Shown piece after piece: positions 1 to 8,973 of a stretch of DNA of 64,000 nt (the stretch's first letter is position 1; every line of letters begins with the position of its first letter). The DNA is from RSA11 sp965652565 (GTDB lineage: Bacteria > Actinomycetota > Thermoleophilia > Solirubrobacterales > 70-9). Under the pieces are notes generated by a model. The model saw only the letters and a program-made list of their open reading frames with translations. It was not told the origin of the DNA and made no database searches. The stretch lies in the NCBI GenBank assembly GCA_965652565.1, contig CBFGWL010000002.1, forward strand, positions 1-64,000. The letters are read 5' to 3'. A program made the position numbers and the translations under genes.

Positions 1-71
1 TTGTGCGGGGACTTCCTGGATATGCAGGGGGAGATTCACCGTCCGGAGTGCGCTCTACCTTGAGACGCCGG

Positions 72-1100
72 ATGAACTCACCGCCCCGACTCGCGATCCA
101 GGAGACGCTCGGCGGCGTGCCCGAGGCGCCCGCCGGCGGGCGTGTGTACGTGCGCGATCTGCGCGAGGGCGACCGGGTCGCGGCGGCCTTCGTCGTGCGC
201 GAGCGCAGTCGGCTCTCGCGGCGCAACGGCGACGACTTCCTCAAGCTGATCGTCGCCGACCGCACCGGCGCCGTGGAGGCGGTGGTCTGGGAGGGCATCG
301 ACGGTTGCTTCGAGGACTGCGGCCCCGGCTCCATCGTCTTCATCGAGGGCGCCTTCGCCGTCCACCCCCAGTACGGCGCCAAGATCACGGTCAAGTCGAT
401 CCGTCCAGCGGCCGACGACGAGTACGACCAGCTCGAGCTCGTCGAGGGCCCGCCGACGCCGGTCGAGCGCATGGAGGCCGACCTGCGCGACCTGATCGCC
501 ACGGTTCAGAACCCGGACCTGCGTGCGCTGCTCGACCGCTTCTTCGCGCCCGAGTCCCGCCACTGGCGCCGCTTCCGTGAGGCGCCTGCGGCCAAGTACT
601 ACCACCAGGCCTACGTGCACGGCCTGCTCGACCACTCGCTGTCGGTGGCGGAGGCGGTGAGCGCCGCCTCGTCCGCGTTCCCGGGCATCGACCGCGACGT
701 CGCCGTCACCGGAGCGCTGCTTCACGACATCGGCAAGATCCAGGCCTACAACGACGATCCGCTCGCGTTCGACCTCACCGACGCCGGCCGGCTGCAGGGC
801 GAGATCCCGCTCGGCTATTACCTCGTGCGCCGCGAGATCGAGGAAATCGAGGGCTTCGACCCCGAGCTCGCCCAAGCCGTCCTGCACATCATCCTCTCGC
901 ACCACGGCTCGCTCGAGCACGGCTCACCGGTGGTCCCGGCCACCCGCGAGGCGACGCTCGTCCACGCGATGGACAACCTCGGCGGCAAGCTCGGCAGCTT
1001 CGACCGCATCGAGAAGGAGCTGCCCGAGGGCGAGCGCTGGTCGAAGTACGACCGCGGGATCGGCTCGGGCGCCTACTTCCGCGACCGGCGGGCCGCCTAG
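72..1100 (+). CDS. OB-fold plus HD-domain phosphohydrolase/nuclease (YhaM-like)
   Basis: A 342-residue protein. An N-terminal OB-fold (about residues 25-100; VYVRDLREGDRV, then LKLIVADRTGAVEAVVWEG) is followed by an HD domain (YVHGLLDHS, ALLHDIGK, ILSHHGS). This is the architecture of YhaM-type 3'-5' exoribonucleases: the OB-fold binds nucleic acid and the HD metal site hydrolyses phosphodiesters. The HD metal ligands are intact. I chose the ATG at 72; an in-frame GTG at 3 would add 23 poorly conserved-looking residues. A second protein of the same architecture lies at 39966. Family assignment is solid; RNA rather than DNA as substrate is inferred from the family. Confidence 0.85.
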   Translation: MNSPPRLAIQETLGGVPEAPAGGRVYVRDLREGDRVAAAFVVRERSRLSRRNGDDFLKLIVADRTGAVEAVVWEGIDGCFEDCGPGSIVFIEGAFAVHPQYGAKITVKSIRPAADDEYDQLELVEGPPTPVERMEADLRDLIATVQNPDLRALLDRFFAPESRHWRRFREAPAAKYYHQAYVHGLLDHSLSVAEAVSAASSAFPGIDRDVAVTGALLHDIGKIQAYNDDPLAFDLTDAGRLQGEIPLGYYLVRREIEEIEGFDPELAQAVLHIILSHHGSLEHGSPVVPATREATLVHAMDNLGGKLGSFDRIEKELPEGERWSKYDRGIGSGAYFRDRRAA

Positions 1101-1118
1101 CTCCGGCGCGCCGCCGGC

Positions 1119-1634
1119 CTACGGGCTGAAGAGCAGCTGCTGCGAGAGCGCACGGCAGCGGGCGACCGCCCGGCGCTCCAGGCCGGCGTCGCTCACGCAC
1201 TCGCGAACGCGCTTCGCGTCGTCGCCGCGCCCTTGCGCGGCCAGCGAGTCGGCGTAGCTCAGCGCCATCGTGCGGCTCGGCCGCACCGTCGCATTCAGTT
1301 TCCTCGCGAACGCGACGCAGCGCTCGATCGCCCGCACGGCGTTCCCGGCGTCCGCCCTGCAGGCGCGAGCCTCCTTCACGGCGGCGGCCCAGCCGGCGGT
1401 CTGCAGGCTGGTGATCGCGCTGTCGAACTGGGCCAGGGCCACGTCGAGCTGGACCCGCTCGGCCCGCTCGCGAGCCTCGGCCTGGGCCTCCTGCGCGACG
1501 CGGGCGCCGCGGTCGATGGCGTCCTCGGTCGTGTCGAGGATCGGGCGCACGATGAAGAAGTAGATCGCGGCGAGGATCGCCACGGTCGTGGCGACCTTGA
1601 GGAGCGGGTTGATGAACGTCGCGGCGCCGAGCAA
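1119..1634 (-). CDS. Membrane-anchored protein with a helical extracytoplasmic or cytoplasmic domain
   Basis: 171 residues with one hydrophobic segment at about residues 13-33 (VATTVAILAAIYFFIVRP), then a charged, Ala/Glu/Arg-rich helical region with several Cys (ACRA, ERCVAF, VRECV, ARCRAL). The start is TTG at 1634, supported by an AGGGGA ribosome-binding site about 6 nt upstream. It converges on the OB-HD gene with an 18-nt gap. I do not recognise the family. The regularly placed cysteines and the anchor suggest a structured domain beside the membrane, but no function can be assigned. Confidence 0.65.
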   Translation of the reverse strand: MLGAATFINPLLKVATTVAILAAIYFFIVRPILDTTEDAIDRGARVAQEAQAEARERAERVQLDVALAQFDSAITSLQTAGWAAAVKEARACRADAGNAVRAIERCVAFARKLNATVRPSRTMALSYADSLAAQGRGDDAKRVRECVSDAGLERRAVARCRALSQQLLFSP

Positions 1635-1768
1635 GCGGGGTCCCCTGAGCGGACGCCAGCCTAATCGAGATCCGTCGGCCCGTGGGCGATTCCCTCGTGC
1701 GCAAATTGCGCGGTTTGCGGCGCGCGATGGGTCTGGAAGTTCTGTGCACCCTCAATATGCTCGTCGCG

Positions 1769-3814
1769 ATGGCCAAGGACACCGAGAAGCTCATCCGCCA
1801 GCTCTCCCTGATCTCGTTCCTCATGGCCAATCGCCGGCCCGTCTCGGCGCTCGAGATCAAACGGGAGGTCGAGGGGTACAGCTCGATGAACGAGGACGCT
1901 TTCGCGCGCCGGTTCTACGCCGATCGCGCCGAGCTGGAGAGCCTCGGGATCACGCTGCAGGTCGACAAGCCCGCGGAGGGATTCTTCGAGGCCGAGCTCT
2001 ACGCGCTGCCGCCTGAGAACTACTACCTCCCGGCGATCGAGTTCACCGATGGCGAGCTCGCCGCGCTGCGCACGGCGCTCGGTCTGCTCGATGGCGAGTT
2101 CGCCTACGCCGAGCCGCTGCGGCTCGCCCTGCAGCAGGTCTCGTGGGGCCGGCGCAGCCCGCTCACCGAGGGCGAGACGGTGCCGATCGACGTGCGCCTC
2201 TCGACGTCCGGCGGCGGCCGCGAGCTCTCGCAGCGCCTCGCCAAGATCGAGACCGCGATCTCGCGCCGCAAGACGATCGAGTTCAGCTACTACACGATGC
2301 AGCGCGACGAGGTGTCCGACCGCAAGGTCGACCCCTACCACCTCGTCTTCCGCGACGGGCAGTTCTATTTGATCGGTTACTCGCACGAGCGCGACGCGGT
2401 GCGGGTGTTCAGGCTCTCGCGGATCCGAGGCAAGGTCTCCTACGCGACGAAGGCCGAGCACGACTTCCACCCGCCCGAGGACTTCGATCGCCGCGACTAC
2501 GCCCAGCGCGCCGACTGGCAGATGGGCGGCATCGAGGGGACGGCGTCCGTCTTCCTGCGCGAGCGCATCGCCTGGCTCGTGGAGCGTGACTTCACCAAGT
2601 ACGGGCAGCTGCGCAAGCCGCGCAAGGAGGACGGCGTCAAGGGCCGCGGGATGGTCTACGAGACCGACTACGCGTCGGCGCGGCAGCTGATCTCTTGGGT
2701 CCTCTCCTGGCGCGACAACGCGCGGGTGCTGGCGCCGCCCGAGCTCGCCGAGGAGGCCGCGCGCCGCCGCGCGTTGCTCGTCGAGCGCCACTCCGGGGAG
2801 TTCGAGACGGCGCCGGCGGTCGAGCGCAGCCAGCCCGAGTCGAACGGCAAGCCCTCGCGCTCGAACGGCCGCGGCGAGTCGGTGATCCGCCCCGAGCGGT
2901 TCGCGCGCCTGGTCACGCTCGCCGGGCTGCTGATCGGCGCCGCGCGCGCCGGCGAGCGCCTGCAGGTGGACGAGGTCCTGCGCGAGCTCAACATCTCCTA
3001 CAACGAGCTCGAGGAGGACATCGAGGTCCTGAACGTCGTCAACTTCGGCGGCGGCACCTACGTGCTCTACGCGGAGATCGTGGGCGACGAGATCGAGGTC
3101 GATCCCGACACCTACGGCGACAACTTCGACCGGCCCGCCCGCCTGCTCCCGCTGGAGGCCAAGGCGCTGGTCGCCGCCATCGACCTCTTCGGCGATCACC
3201 TCCCGCAGGCCGGGCTGCGCACCGCGCGCGAGAAGATCATCGCGGCGCTCGGCCACGACCCCTCGGAGGAGGGCTTGGAGATCGCCCCGGGGCGCGATGA
3301 CTCGCACGTGGTCTTCACGGTGAACGAGGCGATCCAGCGCCGCCGCGTGCTCGAGCTCCAGTACTACAAGGAGAACGAGGACGAGTTCGTCAAGCGCGAG
3401 GTCGAGCCCTACCAGCTCGTCAACGGGCCCGAGGGCTGGTACCTCGGCTGCTACGACCTGAGCCGCGAGGACACGCGCCACTTCCGCCTGGACCGCATGA
3501 AGGAGGCGGTGATCACCGACCGCGCGTTCGAACCTCGCGAGGGCGTGGAGGAGCAGCTCGCCGAGCAGGAATGGCTGGTCCGCGGCGAGGTGGCAAGCGC
3601 CGGGGTGGCGCGCGTGTGGGTCTCGCCCGAGCGCGCGCGCTGGCTGCGCGAGGAGCGCACGGTGCTCGAGGAGCTCGAGGACGGGGCGGTGGTCGTCGAG
3701 TTGCCCTACGGCTCGATGGACTGGCTCGTGCGCGAGATCCTGAAGGGCGCGGGTGATCTCGTCGTGCTCGAGCCCGAGGACGCCCGCGAGGCCGTCCGGG
3801 GCGCCCTCGCCTGA
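1769..3814 (+). CDS. pafBC: Fused PafB-PafC WYL-domain transcriptional activator
   Basis: 681 residues containing two tandem copies of the winged-HTH plus WYL-domain unit. The first half starts KDTEKLIRQLSLISFL and carries a WYL core (GQFYLIGY, then VFRLSRI). A Ser/Asn/Gly-rich linker at about residues 348-372 joins it to the second half, with its own HTH and WYL core (EGWYLGCYDL, RHFRLDRM). In mycobacteria PafB and PafC are separate, heterodimeric activators of the LexA-independent DNA-damage response; fused forms are known in other actinobacteria. The usual pafA-tatAC neighbours are absent. The start is ATG 1769; ATG 1757 is an in-frame alternative and neither has a clear ribosome-binding site. 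The WYL domain is thought to sense a nucleic-acid damage signal. Confidence 0.88.
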   Translation: MAKDTEKLIRQLSLISFLMANRRPVSALEIKREVEGYSSMNEDAFARRFYADRAELESLGITLQVDKPAEGFFEAELYALPPENYYLPAIEFTDGELAALRTALGLLDGEFAYAEPLRLALQQVSWGRRSPLTEGETVPIDVRLSTSGGGRELSQRLAKIETAISRRKTIEFSYYTMQRDEVSDRKVDPYHLVFRDGQFYLIGYSHERDAVRVFRLSRIRGKVSYATKAEHDFHPPEDFDRRDYAQRADWQMGGIEGTASVFLRERIAWLVERDFTKYGQLRKPRKEDGVKGRGMVYETDYASARQLISWVLSWRDNARVLAPPELAEEAARRRALLVERHSGEFETAPAVERSQPESNGKPSRSNGRGESVIRPERFARLVTLAGLLIGAARAGERLQVDEVLRELNISYNELEEDIEVLNVVNFGGGTYVLYAEIVGDEIEVDPDTYGDNFDRPARLLPLEAKALVAAIDLFGDHLPQAGLRTAREKIIAALGHDPSEEGLEIAPGRDDSHVVFTVNEAIQRRRVLELQYYKENEDEFVKREVEPYQLVNGPEGWYLGCYDLSREDTRHFRLDRMKEAVITDRAFEPREGVEEQLAEQEWLVRGEVASAGVARVWVSPERARWLREERTVLEELEDGAVVVELPYGSMDWLVREILKGAGDLVVLEPEDAREAVRGALA

Positions 3815-3909
3815 TCGTCCGAAAGGGGTAGCGCGGGCGCCGCGTTCGCTGTACTTTCTCCCGGAATTTCCTGGTCAAGGACGACTGATCCGGGGGGAGA
3901 CGGACGCTC

Positions 3910-4737
3910 ATGGCTATTCGCGGAAGAGGGCTCGCGCTCCGTGCGCGGCGCCGACGGAACGACTCTGCGGCGAACCGGTACGGGCTCGGGTTGCTCGCGT
4001 GCGTGGCCGCGCTGCTACTGCCGGTTCCAGCTCCCACGCACGCGGCGGTTACACCGCTCGTCGATTGCGTCGAACGCGCCGAGCTCCCCGGCATCGTCCA
4101 GTTTCACTTCGGATACCGGTCGACCGAGAGTTCGCCGACGACGATCGTGATCGGCCCCGACAACTACTTCTCGCCACCGCCGCCAAACCGTGGTCAACTC
4201 AGCACCTTTCTGCCGGGGGTCCATCTGCCGAGCGTCCTCGTGCAGGCTCCGATCGTGCCTTTCAACCCGAACAATCCCGCTATCCCGATGCGGTGGATCC
4301 TCGGGGCGGATCAGGCCGAGGCCGAGGCCGACTTGACGCTGCCCGGATGCGACGGTCTGGTGTGGCTGGGGGCGTGGCAGCCGGAGCGGTTCTACCTGAA
4401 CGGGGACGTCGTGACCTTCGAGGGCTCGACGTGGGTGGCGACCTCGTTCGTCGAAGGGGAGCGGCCCGGCGAAGCCGAGGAGTGGGAGCTGCTCGCCGCG
4501 CCGGCGGAGCCGGCGTCGTTCGCCGGCGAGCGCAGGCAGACGTTCAATCGCAGGGGGCTGGCGCGTGTGCGCGACCCGAACGTCGAGCGCTCGAGCGTGA
4601 TCCTGATCCAGTACGCCGACGCACGCCGCAAGGGCCGCCTGCGGCCCACGAACGTGATCCGGGTTCGCAAGGGGCGCTTCGTGGCCCGGGGCGAGCCGCG
4701 CACCCGCTTCAACTACGTGATCCACGGCGCGCCGTAG
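3910..4737 (+). CDS. Secreted protein with a CBM5/12-like carbohydrate-binding motif
   Basis: 275 residues. A basic N-terminus is followed by a hydrophobic signal segment (about residues 24-46, ending THAA). Residues about 157-180 read WQPERFYLNGDVVTF, then GSTWVA and a following Pro-Gly stretch; this is the W-x-Y-x-x-GD-x-V-x-x-G-x-x-W pattern of CBM5/12 chitin-binding modules. The rest is not recognised and is rich in Pro and beta-prone residues. A GGGGGGAGA ribosome-binding site precedes the ATG. It probably binds a surface or environmental polysaccharide. No catalytic domain is visible, so the function is open. Confidence 0.6.
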   Translation: MAIRGRGLALRARRRRNDSAANRYGLGLLACVAALLLPVPAPTHAAVTPLVDCVERAELPGIVQFHFGYRSTESSPTTIVIGPDNYFSPPPPNRGQLSTFLPGVHLPSVLVQAPIVPFNPNNPAIPMRWILGADQAEAEADLTLPGCDGLVWLGAWQPERFYLNGDVVTFEGSTWVATSFVEGERPGEAEEWELLAAPAEPASFAGERRQTFNRRGLARVRDPNVERSSVILIQYADARRKGRLRPTNVIRVRKGRFVARGEPRTRFNYVIHGAP

Positions 4738-4789
4738 GCCCCGGCGAGCGGGACGCGCGCGGCGCGGCGAGCGCACTAGGGTGCGGGCG

Positions 4790-5578
4790 ATGGACTCCCC
4801 GCCCGGGCACCCGGCGATCCTGCGGATCCTCGCGCCCAACCCGGGGCCGATGACGCTCGAGGGCACGAACACCTACGTCGTCGGCGCCGCGCCGGCGTGG
4901 GTGATCGACCCCGGGCCCGACGACCCCGGGCATGTCGCGGCGATCCAGGACGCGGCGTCATCTCGCGGCGGGATCGGCGGCGTCCTGCTCACCCACTCGC
5001 ACGCCGACCACACCGGAGCCGTCGCGGCCCTCGACGCGCCGCTGGCCTGGGGCAGCATCGGCGATCGCGACGAGACCAACCTCCTGCCGGACGCGGTCGC
5101 GGTCGCGCCGGAGAGCGACGCGACCCGCGAGGTCGGGCCGTTTCGCGTCGTGCCGACGCCGGGGCACGCCGCCGACCACGTCTGCTTCCTCTGGGAGGAC
5201 GTGTGCTTCTGCGGCGACCTCGTCCTCGGTCGCGGCTCGTCGATCGTGCTGCCCGCCGCATGGGGTGGGTCGCTCGCGCTGTACCTGCGCTCGCTGGAGC
5301 GGATCCGTGCGCTCGCCCCCAAGCTGCTCGCTCCCGGCCACGGACCTTGGATCACCGATCCCGAGGCCAAGCTGGCCGAGTACCGTGACCACCGTCTCGC
5401 TCGTGAGCGCGCGTTGCTCGCGGAACTTGACGCGGGCGAGCGCTCGCGCGCCCGCCTTCTGGAGCGGGTCTGGCATGACGTCCCGCAGGAGCTCCGCCTG
5501 GCGGCAGCGCTCACGATGCAGGCGCATTTCGAGAAGCTCGCCGCCGAAGGCCGCTTGCCGAACGACCTGCGTGACTGA
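4790..5578 (+). CDS. MBL-fold metallo-hydrolase (LACTB2-like)
   Basis: 262 residues with the metallo-beta-lactamase fold: GTNTYVVG near the N-terminus, the HSHADHTG metal motif (about residue 68), TPGHAADH, and the later GD and GH ligands (FCGDLV, APGHGPW). The C-terminal helical extension is typical of LACTB2/ribonuclease-like MBL proteins. The metal ligands are complete, so it is probably an active Zn hydrolase; the substrate is unknown. I prefer ATG 4790, with AGGGTG upstream, over GTG 4781. It overlaps the following acylase gene by 8 nt, so the two are probably translated together. Confidence 0.85.
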   Translation: MDSPPGHPAILRILAPNPGPMTLEGTNTYVVGAAPAWVIDPGPDDPGHVAAIQDAASSRGGIGGVLLTHSHADHTGAVAALDAPLAWGSIGDRDETNLLPDAVAVAPESDATREVGPFRVVPTPGHAADHVCFLWEDVCFCGDLVLGRGSSIVLPAAWGGSLALYLRSLERIRALAPKLLAPGHGPWITDPEAKLAEYRDHRLARERALLAELDAGERSRARLLERVWHDVPQELRLAAALTMQAHFEKLAAEGRLPNDLRD

Positions 5579-7946
5579 TATCACCGGCAGCGTGAAGCCG
5601 GGCCGCATCATCGGGGCGCTCGCGGGCCTTGTGGGACTGGGCGGCGCCGCGGCGTGGTGGCAGCTCTTTCGCCGGCCGCTTCCGCAGACCGCCGGCACGC
5701 TCCACATGCACGGGCTTGACGCGCCTGTGGAGATCCGGCGCGACCGCTGGGGCGTGCCCCACATCTACGCGGCGAGCCCACGCGACCTCTGGTTCGCGCA
5801 GGGCTTCTGCTTCGGCCAGGACCGCCTGTGGCAGCTCGACCTCTACCGGCGCGTCGCCGATGGCAGGCTCGCCGAGATCGCGGGGCCGGCCGCGCTGCCC
5901 AGCGACCGGCTGATGCGCACGCTGGGCCTGCGCCGCGTCGCGGAGCGCGAGGCGCGCGAGATGCCCGACGACGTCGCGGAGGCGCTCGTCGCGATCAGCG
6001 CCGGCATCAACGCCGCCGCCGCGCGCGCAGCGGCGCTGCCGGTGGAGTTCCAGATCCTGCGGCTGGGCTTCGAGCCGTGGCAGCCCTCCGACACCCTGGC
6101 CAGCCAGAAGCTCCTCTCGTTCGGCCTCTCGACCAACTGGGAGCGCGAGCTGCTGCGCGCGGAGATGGGTCGCGCGCTAGGCCCCGAGCTGGCCGCGCGC
6201 CTGGATCCGACCTACCCGAAGGGCACGCCCATCGTGCTCGAGCCGGGCGGCGACGGCGCCGCGCCGAGCGAGGTGGCGGCGCGCATCGACGACATCCGCC
6301 GCTATCTCGGGCTGGCGGTCGAAGCGACGGGCTCCAACAACTGGGCGGTCGCGGGCGAGCTCTCGGCCACCGGGCGCCCGCTGCTCGCCGGCGACCCGCA
6401 CTTGGCCCCTTCGATGCCCGGGATCACCTACCAGGTCGGCCTGTACCTGGGCGACCGGTTCGCTCGCGGCGCCTCCCTGCCGGGCGCGCCGGGAATCGCA
6501 TTCGGGCAGAACAACGACGTCGCGTGGAGCTTCACGAACGTGATGGCAGACGTCATGGATCTCTTCGTCGAGCGGATCGAGGGTGAGCGCTACCGCTTCG
6601 CCGAGGAGTGGCGCGAGCTCGAGACGCGCACCGAGGAGATCGCCGTGCGGGGACGGCCCGCCGACCGGCTCACCGTACGTGCCACCCATCACGGCCCGAT
6701 CGTCAACGAGGCGCTCGGCGCCGACGAGAGCGAGCCGCTCGCCCTGAGCTGGGCCGCCCTGCACTTCCCGGCGGTGGCGCGCGCGCACGTGAGCGTGCTC
6801 GACGCGTCGAGCGGCCCGGACCTCGTCGCGCGCCTGGAGGACTACGCCACGCCGGTGATCAACCTGGTGTGGGCCGACCGCCACGGCTCGATCGGATACA
6901 AGGCCGTGGGCAAGGTGCCGATGCGCGAGGGCGGCTCGCCCGACCTGCCGCGCTGCGGCTGGAGCGGCGAGGACGAGTGGGTGGGATGGATCCCCCACGA
7001 CGAGCTGCCGGAGGTGACCGACCCAGAGAGCGGCTTCGTCGTCACGGCGAACAACAAGGTCGAGCCCGACGACTACCCGCATCATCTGACCAGCGAGTAC
7101 CTCGACGGCGCGCGGGCGGCGCGGATCGAGGACCTCTTGCGCCGCACGGACGAGCACGATCTCGACGGCTTCGCGCGCATGCAGACCGACATGCTCTCGC
7201 TGCGTGGCCTCGAGACCGCGAAGCGGCTGGCGCGCCTGAGCCCCCGCAGCCAGGCGGAGACCCGCGCGATCGAGCGGCTGCGCTCGTGGGACGGGCGCAT
7301 GACGCCCGAGTCGATCGCGGCGACGATCTACCAGGCGTTCACGCTGCACTTCGGGAACGCCGTCGCGCGCGCGGCGATCGGCGACCGCGACCTCGCCGAG
7401 CGCTGGCTGGACCGCGCGGACAACGGCTTCATGACGCACGTCACCTCGCCCTGGCGCTGGCAAGCGCACCTCCTCGACCTCTGGGAGGAAGGCGACGAGG
7501 AGCTGATCGGCTGCTCCTGGGACGAGCTGGCGCTCGACGCGCTGCGCAGCGCGCTCAACGACCTCGCCGACCGCTACGGCGACGACCCCGAAGGCTGGCG
7601 CTGGGGGCGGGTGCACCCGCTGCACTTCCCGCACGCGCTCGGCGGCGCCAACGCGCTGTTCCGGCGGATCTTCAGCCGTGAGCTGGAGGTCGGCGGCGCG
7701 CAGGAGACCGTCGCCCAGGTCGGCTGGGACCCGGGCGATCCCTACACGGCCGTCTGGGCGCCGTGCTGGCGGATCGTCGCCGACCCGGTGCACCCCGAGC
7801 GCTCACGCTGGCAGCAGTTCACCGGCAACTCGGGCCACGTGGCGAGCGAGCACTACGACGACCTGCAGCCGCGCTGGCGCGACGGCTTCACCCAGCCGCT
7901 GGCGGGCGAGGGTCCCTGGCGCGTGCTCACCCTCACCCCCGGCTAA
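5571..7946 (+). CDS. Penicillin acylase family N-terminal nucleophile hydrolase
   Basis: 791 residues. An N-terminal hydrophobic anchor (IIGALAGLVGLGGAAAWW) is followed by an acylase alpha-domain (FAQGFCFGQDRLWQLDLYRR). The autoprocessing site is at ATG/SNNWAV with the nucleophile at about Ser255, and the beta-subunit follows (AGDPHLAPSMPG, GQNNDVAWSFTN). The precursor should self-cleave before Ser255. Members hydrolyse amides of penicillins, acyl-homoserine lactones or lipopeptides; the substrate cannot be read from sequence. The start is taken at GTG 5571, overlapping the MBL gene; GTG 5592 is possible. The membrane anchor indicates action outside the cytoplasmic membrane. Confidence 0.88.
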   Translation: MTDITGSVKPGRIIGALAGLVGLGGAAAWWQLFRRPLPQTAGTLHMHGLDAPVEIRRDRWGVPHIYAASPRDLWFAQGFCFGQDRLWQLDLYRRVADGRLAEIAGPAALPSDRLMRTLGLRRVAEREAREMPDDVAEALVAISAGINAAAARAAALPVEFQILRLGFEPWQPSDTLASQKLLSFGLSTNWERELLRAEMGRALGPELAARLDPTYPKGTPIVLEPGGDGAAPSEVAARIDDIRRYLGLAVEATGSNNWAVAGELSATGRPLLAGDPHLAPSMPGITYQVGLYLGDRFARGASLPGAPGIAFGQNNDVAWSFTNVMADVMDLFVERIEGERYRFAEEWRELETRTEEIAVRGRPADRLTVRATHHGPIVNEALGADESEPLALSWAALHFPAVARAHVSVLDASSGPDLVARLEDYATPVINLVWADRHGSIGYKAVGKVPMREGGSPDLPRCGWSGEDEWVGWIPHDELPEVTDPESGFVVTANNKVEPDDYPHHLTSEYLDGARAARIEDLLRRTDEHDLDGFARMQTDMLSLRGLETAKRLARLSPRSQAETRAIERLRSWDGRMTPESIAATIYQAFTLHFGNAVARAAIGDRDLAERWLDRADNGFMTHVTSPWRWQAHLLDLWEEGDEELIGCSWDELALDALRSALNDLADRYGDDPEGWRWGRVHPLHFPHALGGANALFRRIFSRELEVGGAQETVAQVGWDPGDPYTAVWAPCWRIVADPVHPERSRWQQFTGNSGHVASEHYDDLQPRWRDGFTQPLAGEGPWRVLTLTPG

Positions 7947-8034
7947 GCAACTAACCACGCAGCGTGTGGTCGCCTCCGCGCCCGCTCGGGCGAGGTGTTA
8001 CGAAAGGCGCACGCGCACGCGCAATCCGCTTGGC

Positions 8035-8880
8035 CTACTTCCTCCCGCAGGGCACGTTGTAACAGTTCTGCGTTCCCGCGCCCTTGGCCTTGTTGCCGTT
8101 GCCATCGACGTCGTAGCCCGCGACGAACCCATACTCGCCGGCGTTGGTCGCGGTGTTGTTCTTGAGGATGTAGTTGTGCCTCGCGAGCGGGGTGCCGTTG
8201 GAGATATAGAACCCCGCGTAGCCGGTCTTGTTCGCGGCGCTGTTCTTGATAAGCAGCTTCGGCGTCTCGCCGTACGCATAGAGCCCGGTTGTGGCGCGGT
8301 GGGATCGGAGCTTGTTGACCACCCCGTGCATGTAGCCGCCGTAGATCCCGTACGAGACGCTGGGATCGCTGCCGGTGACCTTGAGGTTCACGACCTTCTG
8401 ATTGACCGTGTCGTACAGGTAGGCGCCGTGGTACGCGTTGTCGACCGTCACGTTGCGGATGACCGGGCGCACGGAGTACTCGGCATCGATGCCCGTGTGG
8501 TCGTTCGTTCCGCCGAGGCGGATCTCGACGTTCCGGACGGTTGCGCGGTTCGCCATGTCGATTTCGATCCCTGGCGACCAGCCCCGCAGCTTCCCGTTCT
8601 TGATCGTCACGCGGTCCCAGCCGCTGCTGTTGTCGATTCCGGCATAGCCGACCTCGGGCCCGCGCAGCGTCTTGCCGTTCAGGTCGATCGTGACGCCGTG
8701 ACGCCCGATGATGAGCCCATCGGTGCCGGAGCCCGTGCAGTTGAGGTTGCGCTTCAGCTTGATGTCCTTCTTGATGACATCGCCGCACTGGATCGCTGCC
8801 TGTGCCGGCGAGGCGGCTAGCCCCAGGGCTCCCGCGACGACCACGCCGCCGATCAGCGCCTGCAACTTACGTGAGCCCAT
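8035..8880 (-). CDS. Secreted right-handed beta-helix protein
   Basis: 281 residues with a clear signal peptide (LIGGVVVAGALGLAASPAQA, cleavage after AQA). The mature protein consists of short beta-helix coils, for example GVTIDLNGKTLRG, VTIKNGKLRG, ATVRNVEIRLGG, PVIRNVTVDN. This is the parallel beta-helix (pectate-lyase-like) fold, used by polysaccharide lyases, epimerases and non-catalytic surface proteins. No catalytic signature is evident. It is transcribed away from the rml operon. The intergenic stretch on its 3' side (7947-8034) holds small imperfect hairpins but no convincing terminator. Confidence 0.72.
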   Translation of the reverse strand: MGSRKLQALIGGVVVAGALGLAASPAQAAIQCGDVIKKDIKLKRNLNCTGSGTDGLIIGRHGVTIDLNGKTLRGPEVGYAGIDNSSGWDRVTIKNGKLRGWSPGIEIDMANRATVRNVEIRLGGTNDHTGIDAEYSVRPVIRNVTVDNAYHGAYLYDTVNQKVVNLKVTGSDPSVSYGIYGGYMHGVVNKLRSHRATTGLYAYGETPKLLIKNSAANKTGYAGFYISNGTPLARHNYILKNNTATNAGEYGFVAGYDVDGNGNKAKGAGTQNCYNVPCGRK

Positions 8881-8973
8881 GGCCCGCCTTGAGGTCGGTC
8901 GAACGAAACTCCGCGACCCTAACCGCAGCGACCGCCGCTGTCGAGTCCTTCCTCGCTATAGCCTCCGAATGCG

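Noticed and set aside
3885..3909. A shared regulatory motif in G-rich leaders at 3890, 12521 and 27570
   Set aside because: Beyond a run of G and the expected purine-rich ribosome-binding region, the flanks do not align.
4932..5570. Apparent fusion of a long upstream extension to the penicillin acylase
   Set aside because: The extension is an out-of-frame reading of the MBL gene, which has all metal-binding motifs in its own frame.
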